64,000 nucleotides of DNA from Yersinia rochesterensis. Its GTDB lineage: Bacteria > Pseudomonadota > Gammaproteobacteria > Enterobacterales > Enterobacteriaceae. Below the pieces are notes generated by a model. That model was given only the letters and a program-made list of their open reading frames with translations, was not told where the DNA came from and did not search any database. Both the position numbers and the translations under genes were made by a program. Location: contig NZ_CP032482.1 in the NCBI RefSeq assembly GCF_003600645.1, positions 1,922,001 to 1,986,000 of the forward strand. The letters are read 5' to 3'. Positions 15,158 to 25,143 of this stretch are shown here, in pieces; position 1 is the first letter of the stretch, and each line of letters opens with the position of its first letter.

Positions 15158-16027
15158 ATGGAAAATACATCAGCCTTGCTTTGCTATAAAGAATTACCGG
15201 TCTGGGACAGTGCTGGCGTACCCGCGATGTTTCGTGAAAAACACAATACTAAAGCCGGGACGTGGGCCAAGCTGACTCTCCTGAGTGGAGAGATGGACTT
15301 TTTAATCCTTGATGAAGCGGGTAACACCCTGGAAAGGCACTCATTTTCTTGTGAACATCAACCCCCGTTTATTGAGCCACAAGTCTGGCACCGTATTGCC
15401 GCCTGTTCAGATGATCTGCAATGCCAACTCAGTTTTTATTGCACGCCGGAAGATTTTTATCATAAGAAATACAATTTAACCCCGACACATTCCGAAGTGA
15501 TTGAGGCGGTAAAAACAGTCAAACCTGGTAAAGCACTTGATTTAGGCTGTGGCTCCGGACGCAATTCATTGTATCTGAATTTATTAGGTTTTGATGTGGC
15601 CGCTGTGGATAAAAATGGTGAAAGTATCAGCCGGTTACAACAAATCATTGAGCAGGAAGAACGACAAAATATAGCGGCCAGCACTTATAATATCAATGAA
15701 GCCAGTCTGGATAATCGCTACGATTTTATTCTCTCGACAGTGGTATTGATGTTCCTACAACCAGAGAGAATCCCGCATATTATCAATAATATGCAAGAGT
15801 GTACCTTACCCGGTGGTTACAACCTGATTATCTCGGCCATGTCGACTGATGACTTCCCTTGTACTGTGCCTTTCTCTTTCACCTTAAAGTCGGGTGAGTT
15901 AAGTCATTACTATAAAGATTGGGACATCATTAAATACAACGAAGATGTCGGACAGCTACATAAGACCGATGAGCAAGGTAACCGGATAAAATTGCGCTTT
16001 GCGACCATGTTGGCGCGAAAAAACTAA
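15158..16027 (+). CDS. tehB: SAM-dependent methyltransferase TehB (long form)
   Basis: A 289-residue cytoplasmic methyltransferase. Residues 1-105 form the extra cupin-like N-terminal domain found in the Haemophilus-type TehB, and residues about 110-289 the class I methyltransferase with motif [16 protein letters not shown]. Relatives methylate tellurite and related oxyanions and protect against them and against oxidants. ATG 15158 has GAGGAA about 8 bases upstream. It follows the iron block after 154 bases that carry no obvious terminator or known operator. Confidence 0.9.
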   Translation: MENTSALLCYKELPVWDSAGVPAMFREKHNTKAGTWAKLTLLSGEMDFLILDEAGNTLERHSFSCEHQPPFIEPQVWHRIAACSDDLQCQLSFYCTPEDFYHKKYNLTPTHSEVIEAVKTVKPGKALDLGCGSGRNSLYLNLLGFDVAAVDKNGESISRLQQIIEQEERQNIAASTYNINEASLDNRYDFILSTVVLMFLQPERIPHIINNMQECTLPGGYNLIISAMSTDDFPCTVPFSFTLKSGELSHYYKDWDIIKYNEDVGQLHKTDEQGNRIKLRFATMLARKN

Positions 16028-16078
16028 TTACGCGGTACGGAATTTATGCAGTACGAAATAGTAACTGCCTCGTGATAT

Positions 16079-17011
16079 TTAGCGGGGCGGTAACTTGGGT
16101 TCATCGCGTAAACGACCGACGATATAATCAATAAATACGCGAAGTTTGGGGGGTAAATAGCGCGTTGGTGGGTAAAGTAACCATAAGCCGCCGCTATATG
16201 AGCTGATAAAACGCCACTCGGGTAATACCTGCACTACCAGCCCCTGTTGTAGGGCGGTTCTGGCCGTAAAATAGGGCAAACTGCCAATACCAAGATGCTG
16301 CAATACTGCATCCAGTCTGACGCCAGTGTGGTTCGCCGCATAACGGCCTTTGGCTGCGACTGTGACAGCTTTAGTCCCTTGGCGGAATTTCCAGCGCGCA
16401 TCCCCCGGTGTTTCACCCAGATAAATACAACTATGTTTAGCTAAATCATGGGGATGCAGTGGCACTCCGTGAGCGGCAAGATATTCAGGTGTTGCACACA
16501 GTAAATGTTCAATGTCCATTAATTGCCGCCCGATCATTCCTGATGGTGGCTGGTCGGTGATTCGAATTGCCAAATCCACATTTTCATCAATCAAATCGAC
16601 ATAGCGGTCATCTAATATTAGCTGCACATCTATTTTGCTGTAGTGACGCAAAAATTCGGGCATATGGGGGTGAACCACAAAACGGCCTACTGCTTTTGGC
16701 ACACTGATGCGGATAAGCCCTTCCGGCTCCTGATTGTATTGACCACTGACCTCCATTACCGAGTTGGCGGCGCTGAGCATTGCGTTGCAGCGTTTAAAAA
16801 CCTCCTCGCCACTTTCACTCAAGCGCAATTTACGGGTGGTTCGTTGCAATAAACGGGTTGCCAGCGCTTTCTCGAGCCGGCTGACACTGCGGCTAATTGC
16901 CGAAGGTGAAACCCCTAATTGGCGGGCGACAGCTGAAAAACTGCCGGTTTCGACCACTTTAACAAAAATGGCCATTTCACTGAGCAATGCTAGCGGAAAA
17001 TTTGTGCTCAC
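16079..17011 (-). CDS. LysR-family transcriptional regulator
   Basis: A 310-residue regulator. The N-terminal winged helix-turn-helix (EMAIFVKVVETGSFSAVARQ, then SRSVSRLEKAL) is followed by a LysR substrate-binding domain of the CrgA/YafC-like subgroup (VVHPHMPEFLRHY, DLAIRI). Translation starts at GTG 17011, 12 bases after AAAGGA; ATG at residue 13 is an alternative. It is divergent from the alanyl-tRNA editing gene with 83 bases between them, so that gene may be its target as well as its own promoter. The effector is unknown. Confidence 0.88.
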   Translation of the reverse strand: MSTNFPLALLSEMAIFVKVVETGSFSAVARQLGVSPSAISRSVSRLEKALATRLLQRTTRKLRLSESGEEVFKRCNAMLSAANSVMEVSGQYNQEPEGLIRISVPKAVGRFVVHPHMPEFLRHYSKIDVQLILDDRYVDLIDENVDLAIRITDQPPSGMIGRQLMDIEHLLCATPEYLAAHGVPLHPHDLAKHSCIYLGETPGDARWKFRQGTKAVTVAAKGRYAANHTGVRLDAVLQHLGIGSLPYFTARTALQQGLVVQVLPEWRFISSYSGGLWLLYPPTRYLPPKLRVFIDYIVGRLRDEPKLPPR

Positions 17012-17094
17012 AGCGCAACAGTCCTTTGAGTATGTGACGGATTATCACGCCAGACTGACATCAATATAATAATAATGGAAATGATAAAAGGATA

Positions 17095-17727
17095 ATGATG
17101 ATGACAACCTGTCTATTTTTTGAAAGCGATACACTGACTATGGATGTTGATGTACTGAGCTGCACATCTGATGGCGAGGAGTTTGCCGTGATATTGCCGG
17201 CCACGATTTTCCACCCGCAAGGCGGTGGGCAACCTTCAGATACAGGTTATATTGGCGATAATAATGTATTGCGGGTTGTTCTACAGCAGGGGCAATTAAT
17301 TCATTACCTGGCGCAGCCCATTGCTCCGGGAACCTATCGCGCTGTTGTGGACAGTGAACGCCGTCTGTTAAATACTCGCCTGCATTCAGCAGGGCATCTG
17401 ATTGGCAATATTGGTGAAAGTTATGGTTGGCTTCCGGTGAAAGCGCACCACTGGCCAGGGGAAAGCAAAGTGTCATTTAAACGGTCACAAAACCCACAAC
17501 TGATTGATATTGATGCTATTCAGGCGACTTTGGAGCAATTTATCCAGCAAGATTTACCGCGACATATTTCTGTACAGGGTGATTTCCGCGAAGTTAGTTT
17601 TGGTGAACTGCCGGCTTATGCTTGTGGCGGTACTCACGTGAGTTCTTCGGGCGCGTTGGGTAAGGTCACTGTGCAGTCAATTTCGGAGAAGAAAGGCATT
17701 CTGTCGGTGAGTTATCGGATTGATTGA
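17095..17727 (+). CDS. Alanyl-tRNA editing protein (AlaX type)
   Basis: A free-standing trans-editing domain of 210 residues related to the editing region of alanyl-tRNA synthetase. The zinc-site motifs are intact: HSAGHLIG (HxxxH) near residues 99-106 and CGGTHV near 178-183. AlaX proteins hydrolyse Ser- or Gly-tRNA(Ala) in the cytoplasm. Three ATG codons in a row (17095, 17098, 17101) follow AAAGGA; spacing favours the second or third, which shortens the protein by one or two residues. Divergent LysR gene upstream. Confidence 0.85.
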   Translation: MMMTTCLFFESDTLTMDVDVLSCTSDGEEFAVILPATIFHPQGGGQPSDTGYIGDNNVLRVVLQQGQLIHYLAQPIAPGTYRAVVDSERRLLNTRLHSAGHLIGNIGESYGWLPVKAHHWPGESKVSFKRSQNPQLIDIDAIQATLEQFIQQDLPRHISVQGDFREVSFGELPAYACGGTHVSSSGALGKVTVQSISEKKGILSVSYRID

Positions 17728-17818
17728 TCACTAATTATCAATGACAAAATCCATTTCTGTTATGACCAAAATGGAGTGGTATTTTAGCATTTAATGCTGT
17801 TGAGAATTATTAATTAAC

Positions 17819-17837
17819 TTTATTGATAATCATTATC
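17819..17837. promoter_or_regulatory. Fur box upstream of fhuF
   Basis: TTTATTGATAATCATTATC matches the Fur consensus at 16 of 19 positions, with thirteen consecutive matches at the 3' side. It lies 47 bases before the fhuF start, as expected for iron repression. Confidence 0.85.
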
Positions 17838-17884
17838 ACTGAATGTAATAATATCATCTCTATGAGTCCCGTGGAGTATGGATT

Positions 17885-18688
17885 GTGTCGAATACAGCTG
17901 AGGTAATTTATCCTTCAACAACGGCGATTTCTGATGAAATTGCCAGTTTGTTTGCCCGTACGTTCGTGCACTTCTCCGAATCTTTTTATGTCAATGCAAT
18001 TGAAATACCTGAAGAAAGTGTGTTATTGGAACAGTGGGCGGCAGAAAATAACTTACCCATATTGATGCAAAACTATGAAAAGTATTACTACGACGGTACC
18101 GAGCTTAATCCGCATTATAAAGCGCTGCACTCATTATGGGGGCAATGGTATTTCGGTCTGGTGATCCCACCGATGATCTTGATGTTACTGGCATTACCCA
18201 GAGTAATAGATATCCGCCCTGAAAGAGTTCGGGTTAAATTTCATACCACAGGGCGGCCCGAAATTATCTACTATCAGCATGGTTGGTTAGATGGCCGTAG
18301 TTGGCTAGATAACCATAATAGGCTAGATAAATCACCGTCATCTTTACTGGAGCGGCTCTATTTATTACTCGATCATCATATTATTCCTGTTATGGCGAAA
18401 ATAGAGCGCCAGCCAAAAGCTAATATCCGGCTGATATGGAATAACGTAGGTTATTTGATGTTTTGGTATCTACGCGAATTTGCGAATAAGCTGGGGCCTA
18501 TTGAGGGCTATGACACTATTATTGAAAACTTTTTTCTCACTTCAAGCTTACCGGATGGACGAGACAATCCCCTCTATCGCACTGTTATTCCAAGAAATGG
18601 TGATATGGAACGCCGCACTTGTTGCCAACGGAATAAACTGCCGGGTGTCGGCAGTTGTCATGATTGCCCGTTAGAATCTCGCTCATAA
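17885..18688 (+). CDS. fhuF: Siderophore-iron reductase FhuF
   Basis: A 267-residue cytoplasmic [2Fe-2S] protein that reduces Fe(III) from hydroxamate siderophores after uptake. The C-terminus has the diagnostic cluster motif C-C-x10-C-x2-C (CCQRNKLPGVGSCHDC), and the middle has the FhuF domain segments WGQWYFGLVIPPM and IWNNVGYLMFWYLREF. Start is GTG 17885, with GGAG about 9 bases upstream. The strong Fur box before it points to iron repression. An M24 peptidase gene follows after 50 bases; no fhu transport gene is near. Confidence 0.93.
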   Translation: MSNTAEVIYPSTTAISDEIASLFARTFVHFSESFYVNAIEIPEESVLLEQWAAENNLPILMQNYEKYYYDGTELNPHYKALHSLWGQWYFGLVIPPMILMLLALPRVIDIRPERVRVKFHTTGRPEIIYYQHGWLDGRSWLDNHNRLDKSPSSLLERLYLLLDHHIIPVMAKIERQPKANIRLIWNNVGYLMFWYLREFANKLGPIEGYDTIIENFFLTSSLPDGRDNPLYRTVIPRNGDMERRTCCQRNKLPGVGSCHDCPLESRS

Positions 18689-18738
18689 CCGGTATATGAT
18701 TCAGCTTACAGATAAAGTAAGCCTTGAAGGACATTCCG

Positions 18739-19956
18739 GTGAATAAAGAAAAAATTGCCCATTTAGATGCGGTCAGCCGTAAAGCCCGTGTAGTCATGGA
18801 GCGCGAAGGGCTTGACGCTCTGGTGGTCACCGTCTGTGATAATTTCTATTACCTGACTGGTTTCGCCAGTTTCTTTATGTATACCTTCCGGCACACGGGT
18901 GCAGCTGTCGCCATTATGTTTCGTGATGAAAGCATTCCGTCTCATATCATCATAAATGAGTTTGAAGCCGCCAGCACCCACTTTGATATGCCCAACATGG
19001 TGCTGAAAACCTTCCCGGTATGGGTTGATGTTGATGACCCGCGGAACCCACTTAATCATCAGAGAAAGCGCGAACGACCTATTGGCCCACCAGTAGAAGC
19101 TGTTTTTGGTTTAGTGAAAGAGGCCCTTGCGAGTGCTGGCGTGCTGGATAAAACCATTGCAATTGAATTACAGGCTATGTCTAACGGCGGTAAAAATGTG
19201 TTAGATAAAGTCGCTCCGGGGCTAAAGTGGGTTGATTCAACGCCGCTGTTCAATGAAATCCGAATGGTTAAAAGCCCGTGGGAGATTAAATACCTGCGTA
19301 AAAGTGCTGAAATTACTGAGTTCGGTATCGCCAGTGCCGCTAAACATATCCGTGTGGGTTGTACGGCAGCAGAATTGACCGCTGCATTTAAAGCTGCTGT
19401 CATGACCTTCCCCGAGACCAATTTCTCTCGCTTTAATCTTATTTCTGTCGGCGTTAATTTCTCACCTAAAATGTTTGCTGATGAGACCCCAGCAAAGCTC
19501 GGGGATTTAATTAAGTTTGATTGCGGGGTAGATGTGGCGGGTTATGGTGCGGATCTTGCCAGAACATTTGTGCTGGGGGAGCCGGATGAGCTTACGCAGC
19601 AGATATACAACACAATAAGAGCCGGGCACGAACATATGCTATCAATGGTGGCACCGGGCGTTAAGTTAAAAGATGTATTTGACACCACCATGGCTGTTAT
19701 TAAAACCTCCGGTTTGCCCCATTATAACCGCGGTCATCTTGGCCATGGCGATGGTGTATTTTTGGGGCTGGAAGAAGCGCCTTTTGTCAGCCCATTGGCA
19801 ACGGAAACATTTCTCCCTGGGATGGTGCTAAGTCTCGAAACACCTTATTACGGCATCGGTATTGGCTCGATTATGCTGGAAGATATGATCCTCATTACCA
19901 ATAACGGTTTTGAATTTTTAAGCAAATCAAATCGCGATTTGTGTCGTTGTAATTAA
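18739..19956 (+). CDS. M24-family metallopeptidase (Xaa-Pro aminopeptidase/creatinase fold)
   Basis: A 405-residue pita-bread-fold peptidase. An N-terminal creatinase-like domain (about 1-165) precedes the M24 catalytic domain. The metal ligands are visible as D in FDCGVDV, D in YGADLARTF, H in HLGHGDGV, E in LSLETPYY and E in MLEDMI. TTG 18724 would give five more residues, but GTG 18739 lies 7 bases after AAGGA and is preferred. Relatives are dipeptidases, prolidases or creatine-type amidinohydrolases; the exact substrate is not clear. It lies 50 bases after fhuF on the same strand and may be read through from the Fur-controlled promoter. Confidence 0.85.
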   Translation: MNKEKIAHLDAVSRKARVVMEREGLDALVVTVCDNFYYLTGFASFFMYTFRHTGAAVAIMFRDESIPSHIIINEFEAASTHFDMPNMVLKTFPVWVDVDDPRNPLNHQRKRERPIGPPVEAVFGLVKEALASAGVLDKTIAIELQAMSNGGKNVLDKVAPGLKWVDSTPLFNEIRMVKSPWEIKYLRKSAEITEFGIASAAKHIRVGCTAAELTAAFKAAVMTFPETNFSRFNLISVGVNFSPKMFADETPAKLGDLIKFDCGVDVAGYGADLARTFVLGEPDELTQQIYNTIRAGHEHMLSMVAPGVKLKDVFDTTMAVIKTSGLPHYNRGHLGHGDGVFLGLEEAPFVSPLATETFLPGMVLSLETPYYGIGIGSIMLEDMILITNNGFEFLSKSNRDLCRCN

Positions 19957-20638
19957 TTTTTGCACCGCGCCTCATTTTATCTGAATTAAACTCATTTTTA
20001 AAACAGACCCTTTTATCTTTTAACTGGGTCTATTCTCAATTCTGATTACAGCATGGTTTAAAATATATAAAAAAGAAAATTATCATACGAAATATAGAGT
20101 TAAAGTTTATTTTTATTTAATCTCCCGATGATAGAGGCTGTTAATTTCATTAGGGAATAACGCTATTCTATTTATTATTATAACATAGGTTATAATTTCT
20201 CTTGCTTATGACTTTATCACTCTATGGGTATGAAAATATAATTAATTTTGTATAAAATCAATAAGATAAATACAAATTCTCGCCAAAAATGGTCTGGAGA
20301 TCGCTTTTTGTCATCTTTTTTGCAGAACACTATGTCGCAGGATTCCCTTAGTAAAAATATTTAGTCTTTAAATTTTGCCTTTTTACAGGATATTTATCTA
20401 AGAATAATCCTAAATCAATCAGAATTAACGCCCGCACTACATTTTCGCCTCTATTAATCGCTGGAATAACAATGTTCTATAATAATTCGACAATAGTATT
20501 TCCTTTCAACTATCCTATGTAACATGTTGTAATACATTCTAAGGACTTCATTTCATCATAATTCCATAATGAAAAATGGATGTTCATGAAGTAGCTTTTC
20601 TTGAAAATCAAACAAGTTGCTGGCTTAAGGGTTATATA
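19957..20638. other. Long AT-rich leader upstream of hmsHFRS
   Basis: About 680 bases without a gene, very AT-rich. It must hold the hms promoter and possibly a long untranslated leader. An RcsAB box is present at 20399-20413. No terminator with a T-run is clear after the upstream peptidase gene. Confidence 0.6.
20399..20413. promoter_or_regulatory. RcsAB box upstream of hmsH
   Basis: TAAGAATAATCCTAA differs at one position from the RcsAB consensus TAAGAATATTCCTAA. It lies 226 bases before the hmsH start. Rcs phosphorelay control of Hms biofilm genes is known in Yersinia; binding at this copy is inferred. Confidence 0.7.
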
Positions 20639-23107
20639 ATGTATAACGCATTTACGACACTGCTGCGCCCGTTGCACCGGCACAGAATGACTTTATTAGC
20701 GCTATTAATTTCCGGTCTTTCTGTTAATCCCGTATTGGCAGATACACAGTATGATTCATTAATCATCAAAGCCAGAGCTGGGGATACCGCACCGGTCCTT
20801 GATTATTTACAGAAAGAATCTAAAGCAGGGCCACTTAATAGTGGTCAAGTTGACGACTGGCTGCAAATTGCGGGATGGGCTGGGCGTGACCAGGAAGTCA
20901 TTGATGTTTACGAAAGATATTATTCTTCAATAAATCTCTCCTCACGTGGCCTGGCTTCTGCGGCGCGTGCTTATCGTAATGAAAAACGTTGGGATCAAGC
21001 TTTGGCACTGTGGCAAAGCAGCTTAAAGAAAGACCCCACTAACCCCGACCTTATCACTGGCATGATCATGACACAGGCGGATTCTGGTCGTGGTGGCGCG
21101 GCTTTACAACAGGCAAAAGAGTTAGCTGACCGCAACCCCTCGGCGCAAAACTATATGACTCTGGCTTATCTGAACCGAGCCACCGATCGCAATTATGACG
21201 CATTACAGGCCTCCAGTGAGGCGGTGCGATTAGCGCCAGAATCTGAGGAAGTATTAAAAAGTCACCTCGAGATTTTGCAAAGAAACCGTATTGCCGACCC
21301 AGCATTACAGCTTGCTAAAGAGAACCCAAAACTGGTTACGGCCGAGCAGTATCGACAGCTTGAAAGAGATGCGGCGGCTGAACAAGTTCGTATGGCCGTG
21401 CTACCGACCCGCAGTGAAACAGAACGTTTTTATATCGCGGATCAGGCTTTGGCAGATTATCAGGATTTATTAGCCCGTTGGAGCAAAGAGCCTGAGGCGC
21501 AGGACGATTATCAGCGGGCGCGAATTGATAGGCTCGGTGCATTATTGGTTCGCCACCATACCGAAGAACTGATTAAAGAATATGAAAGCATGGAAGCTGA
21601 GGGCTACAAAATGCCTGATTATGCCCGCCGTTGGGCAGCTTCTGCTTATATTGATCGCCGGATGCCGGAAAAAGCTGCACCAATTCTCACCAGTTTGTAT
21701 TACGCCGACGGTAAAACATTCCGCAACAGTGATGACCTGCTGGATGCTGATGATCTCTATTACGCTTTGAATGAAAGTGAGCAGTTGGATAAGGCTCATC
21801 AATTTGCCAAGAACTACAGCGAACAAACTCCTTATCAGGTGGGGGTGTATGGTCTGCCGGGCAAAGAACCCAATGATGATTGGATGGAAGGTCAGACCTT
21901 GCTGGTTCAATCGCTGGTGGCCCTTAATGACCTGCCGGCAGCCCAGAAAAAACTGGAGACCCTCTCCAGCACGGCTCCTGCTAACCAAAATTTACGCATT
22001 GCTTTAGCCAGCGTTTATCTGGCCAGAGATTTGCCGCGTAAATCGGAACAAGAGTTGAAGGCAGTCGAGTCGCTAGCACCACGCAGCCTGATTCTGGAAC
22101 GGGCGCAAGCTGAAACGGCGATGGATCTGCAAGAGTGGCATCAGATGGAATTATTGACTGACGATGTGATTGCGCGCTCTCCGGAAGATGTGCCGTCGCA
22201 AGAATTAGACCGCCAACGCAAAGTTCATAATATGTATGAACTGCGGGTGACCGGTAACCGCGTCATCTCCTCTGGAAGCCCCATCACGGGTGACAAAGAT
22301 TACGGCCTTGAGGCGATTTTATATAGCCCACCTATTGCCGAAAACTGGCGCGTGTTTGGCGGCGGGAGCTTTGATAATGCTCAATTTGAAGAAGGTAAGG
22401 GTATCAATCGTGCGACCCGATTAGGGGGCGAGTGGACTTCCCGTGACCACTGGGCTGAAGCTGAAATGAATAATCAGAATTATGGTTTTGGCAATAAAAC
22501 CGGATTCCGTTTATCAACCTGGTATGAGTTTAATGACCATTGGCGGGTGGGTGGTCAGCTCGAAAGATTGGCGAAAGATACGCCGCTGCGGGCGATGAAA
22601 AACAATATCACCGCCAACAGTGCCTCTGCATTTGTGTTGTGGAAAAACGATGAACGCCGTGATGTTGAATTTAATATCACCCCGTCTGATTTCTCTGACG
22701 GTAACAATCGGTGGGAATACGAATTGAATGGGCGTCAGCGTATCTGGAGCGGCCCTTACCTGACGGCCGATTTCAATTTAGGGTTGGCAGCTAGCACCAA
22801 TACCAAAGAAGACGTGATTTATTACAATCCAAAACGTGATTTCACTTATGTACCCGCGGTGACCTTAAATCACATTATGTACCGCCATTATAAAACTATC
22901 TGGAGCCAGCAAGTGCAACTGGGTGTCGGTGGCTACTGGGAGAAAAACTACGGCAATGGCCTGGTTACCACGGCAAGTTATGGCCAGCGTGTGCAATGGA
23001 ATGATGTTGTCGATACCGGATTGGCCCTAACCTACGATAAGCGCCCTTATGATGGGGTCCGTGAGCATGACCTCTCACTCGCTTTCGATTTGAATTACCG
23101 TTTCTAA
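20639..23107 (+). CDS. hmsH: Poly-beta-1,6-GlcNAc outer-membrane export porin HmsH (PgaA)
   Basis: An 822-residue outer-membrane protein that exports poly-N-acetylglucosamine. A signal peptide (about residues 1-34, ending NPVLA before DTQYDS) is followed by a periplasmic TPR superhelix (about 40-500) and a C-terminal beta-barrel of roughly 300 residues ending in the aromatic FDLNYRF. A longer frame opens at 20576, but ATG 20639 with AAGG about 8 bases upstream gives the length of Y. pestis HmsH. It starts the hmsHFRS operon; hmsF begins 11 bases after its stop. Expression is probably controlled from the long upstream leader. Confidence 0.95.
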   Translation: MYNAFTTLLRPLHRHRMTLLALLISGLSVNPVLADTQYDSLIIKARAGDTAPVLDYLQKESKAGPLNSGQVDDWLQIAGWAGRDQEVIDVYERYYSSINLSSRGLASAARAYRNEKRWDQALALWQSSLKKDPTNPDLITGMIMTQADSGRGGAALQQAKELADRNPSAQNYMTLAYLNRATDRNYDALQASSEAVRLAPESEEVLKSHLEILQRNRIADPALQLAKENPKLVTAEQYRQLERDAAAEQVRMAVLPTRSETERFYIADQALADYQDLLARWSKEPEAQDDYQRARIDRLGALLVRHHTEELIKEYESMEAEGYKMPDYARRWAASAYIDRRMPEKAAPILTSLYYADGKTFRNSDDLLDADDLYYALNESEQLDKAHQFAKNYSEQTPYQVGVYGLPGKEPNDDWMEGQTLLVQSLVALNDLPAAQKKLETLSSTAPANQNLRIALASVYLARDLPRKSEQELKAVESLAPRSLILERAQAETAMDLQEWHQMELLTDDVIARSPEDVPSQELDRQRKVHNMYELRVTGNRVISSGSPITGDKDYGLEAILYSPPIAENWRVFGGGSFDNAQFEEGKGINRATRLGGEWTSRDHWAEAEMNNQNYGFGNKTGFRLSTWYEFNDHWRVGGQLERLAKDTPLRAMKNNITANSASAFVLWKNDERRDVEFNITPSDFSDGNNRWEYELNGRQRIWSGPYLTADFNLGLAASTNTKEDVIYYNPKRDFTYVPAVTLNHIMYRHYKTIWSQQVQLGVGGYWEKNYGNGLVTTASYGQRVQWNDVVDTGLALTYDKRPYDGVREHDLSLAFDLNYRF

Positions 23108-23118
23108 GGGAAATCGCT

Positions 23119-25143
23119 ATGGCGAAGATACAATTTTTTATTCGGATATTGGTTGTTGGATTAGTGACGTTGCTGGCGTCGGTCTGTTATGCAGAAAAAC
23201 CCGTATTTGTCCCACCGGCCGAGCGCGCATTACCGCTGAGTGAAAGACCGTGGCAGAAGAATACGTTTGTGGTCATTGCTTACCATGATGTTGAAGATGA
23301 TTCGGCAGATCAGCGCTATTTATCGGTAAGAAGCAGTGCACTAAGTGAACAACTCGCTTGGCTAAAAGACAATCGCTACCACGTCGTCTCTGTTGACCAA
23401 ATTCTGGCGGCCAGGAATGGGGGAACCCCGTTACCAAACAAAGCCGTATTACTGACTTTTGATGATGGTTATAGCAGTTTTTACAATCGGGTTTACCCGC
23501 TATTAGAGGCGAATAAATTGCCTGCGATATTGGCCCCTGTGGGGACATGGATTGATACCCCGGCCAATAAAAAGGTAGATTTTGGTGGTTTAAGCACGGA
23601 TAGGGACCGTTTCCTGACCTGGAAGCAGATCAGTGAAATGGCCAAGTCCAATCTGATTGAAATCGGTGCGCATACCTATGCCTCGCATTATGGCGTGATA
23701 GCGAACCCGCAAGGGAATACCGAGCCTGCTGCCGCTAACCTGATATATGACCCGAAGACGAAAAAGTATGAAACTGAAGCTGCATTTAAGCAGCGGATGG
23801 AAAAAGACATTTCATTGATAACTGAGCGAATTATTAAAGCAACCGGCAAACAGCCACGGGTTTGGGTCTGGCCGTACGGCGCACCAAACGGCACTGTTTT
23901 GAATATCTTGCGCCAGCACGGTTACCAAATGGCGATGACTCTGGAACCGGGTATTGGCAACGTCAATGACTTGATGAATATCCCACGTATTTTGATCAGT
24001 AATAATCCGTCATTGAAAGATTTTGCTCAGTTAGTCACCTCGGTTCAGGAAAAGGACATCATGCGGGTAGCGCATGTTGATTTGGATTATCTCTATGATC
24101 CTGACCCAGTACAGGAAAGAGAAAACCTTGATAAATTAGTCCAGAGGATCTCTGATTTACGTGTGACCACGGTATTTTTACAAGCATTTTCCGACCCGAA
24201 AGGGGATGGCAATATTCGGCAGGTCTACTTCCCTAACCGCTGGATACCGATGCGTCAGGACTTGTTTAACCGCGTAGCATGGCAGTTAGCTTCACGTCCG
24301 GATGTTGATGTCTATGCCTGGATGCCCGTACTGGCCTTTGATATGGACCCATCTTTACCGCGGATTAAACGTATTGATCCGAAAACCGGTAAAACCAGTA
24401 TCGATCCAGACCAATATCGCCGCTTATCGCCGTTCAACCCAGAAGTCCGGCAGCGCATTATCGATATTTATCGCGATTTAGCCTATAGCGCACCTATCGA
24501 CGGCATTCTTTATCACGACGATGCAGTCATGTCTGATTTTGAAGATGCGTCGCCGGATGCGATCACTGCCTACCAAAAAGCGGGCTTCCCCGGCTCGATT
24601 GCTGAGATACGCAAGGACCCAGAAATGATGGCGCGCTGGACTCGTTATAAAAGTCGATATTTGGTTGATTTTACCAATGAGTTGACCCGTCAGGTACGTG
24701 ATATTCGCGGCCCGCAAGTCAAATCAGCCCGCAATATATTCGCGATGCCGATTTTAGAACCGGAAAGCGAAGCATGGTTTGCACAGAATCTTGATGATTT
24801 CCTGGCGAACTATGATTGGGTTGCCCCGATGGCCATGCCGTTAATGGAGAAAGTGCCGTTATCAGAATCTAATGAGTGGTTATCTCAGCTGGTCAATAAA
24901 GTTGCTCAGCGGCCGGGGGCACTCAATAAAACCGTATTTGAACTGCAATCAAAGGACTGGACCAAACCTGAGGGCAACAATGCCATCAGCGGCCCGATAC
25001 TGGCGGGATGGATGCGCCAGTTGCAGTTAAATGGCGCGCAAAATTTTGGTTACTATCCGGATAACTTTATCACTGGCGAACCACCGCTAAAAGATGTCCG
25101 CCCTGTGCTATCTTCTGCCTGGTACCCTTTATATGATCGATAG
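23119..25143 (+). CDS. hmsF: Poly-GlcNAc N-deacetylase HmsF (PgaB)
   Basis: A 674-residue periplasmic enzyme that partly de-N-acetylates the exported polymer. An N-terminal signal (ending near LLASVCYA) is followed by a polysaccharide deacetylase domain, with the metal/base motifs [20 protein letters not shown] and IGAHTYASH, and from about residue 315 by the C-terminal glycoside-hydrolase-like barrel ([26 protein letters not shown]). The E. coli homologue has a clear lipobox; here the residues before the Cys are ASV, so lipidation is doubtful. Its last 11 bases overlap the hmsR start. Confidence 0.95.
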   Translation: MAKIQFFIRILVVGLVTLLASVCYAEKPVFVPPAERALPLSERPWQKNTFVVIAYHDVEDDSADQRYLSVRSSALSEQLAWLKDNRYHVVSVDQILAARNGGTPLPNKAVLLTFDDGYSSFYNRVYPLLEANKLPAILAPVGTWIDTPANKKVDFGGLSTDRDRFLTWKQISEMAKSNLIEIGAHTYASHYGVIANPQGNTEPAAANLIYDPKTKKYETEAAFKQRMEKDISLITERIIKATGKQPRVWVWPYGAPNGTVLNILRQHGYQMAMTLEPGIGNVNDLMNIPRILISNNPSLKDFAQLVTSVQEKDIMRVAHVDLDYLYDPDPVQERENLDKLVQRISDLRVTTVFLQAFSDPKGDGNIRQVYFPNRWIPMRQDLFNRVAWQLASRPDVDVYAWMPVLAFDMDPSLPRIKRIDPKTGKTSIDPDQYRRLSPFNPEVRQRIIDIYRDLAYSAPIDGILYHDDAVMSDFEDASPDAITAYQKAGFPGSIAEIRKDPEMMARWTRYKSRYLVDFTNELTRQVRDIRGPQVKSARNIFAMPILEPESEAWFAQNLDDFLANYDWVAPMAMPLMEKVPLSESNEWLSQLVNKVAQRPGALNKTVFELQSKDWTKPEGNNAISGPILAGWMRQLQLNGAQNFGYYPDNFITGEPPLKDVRPVLSSAWYPLYDR

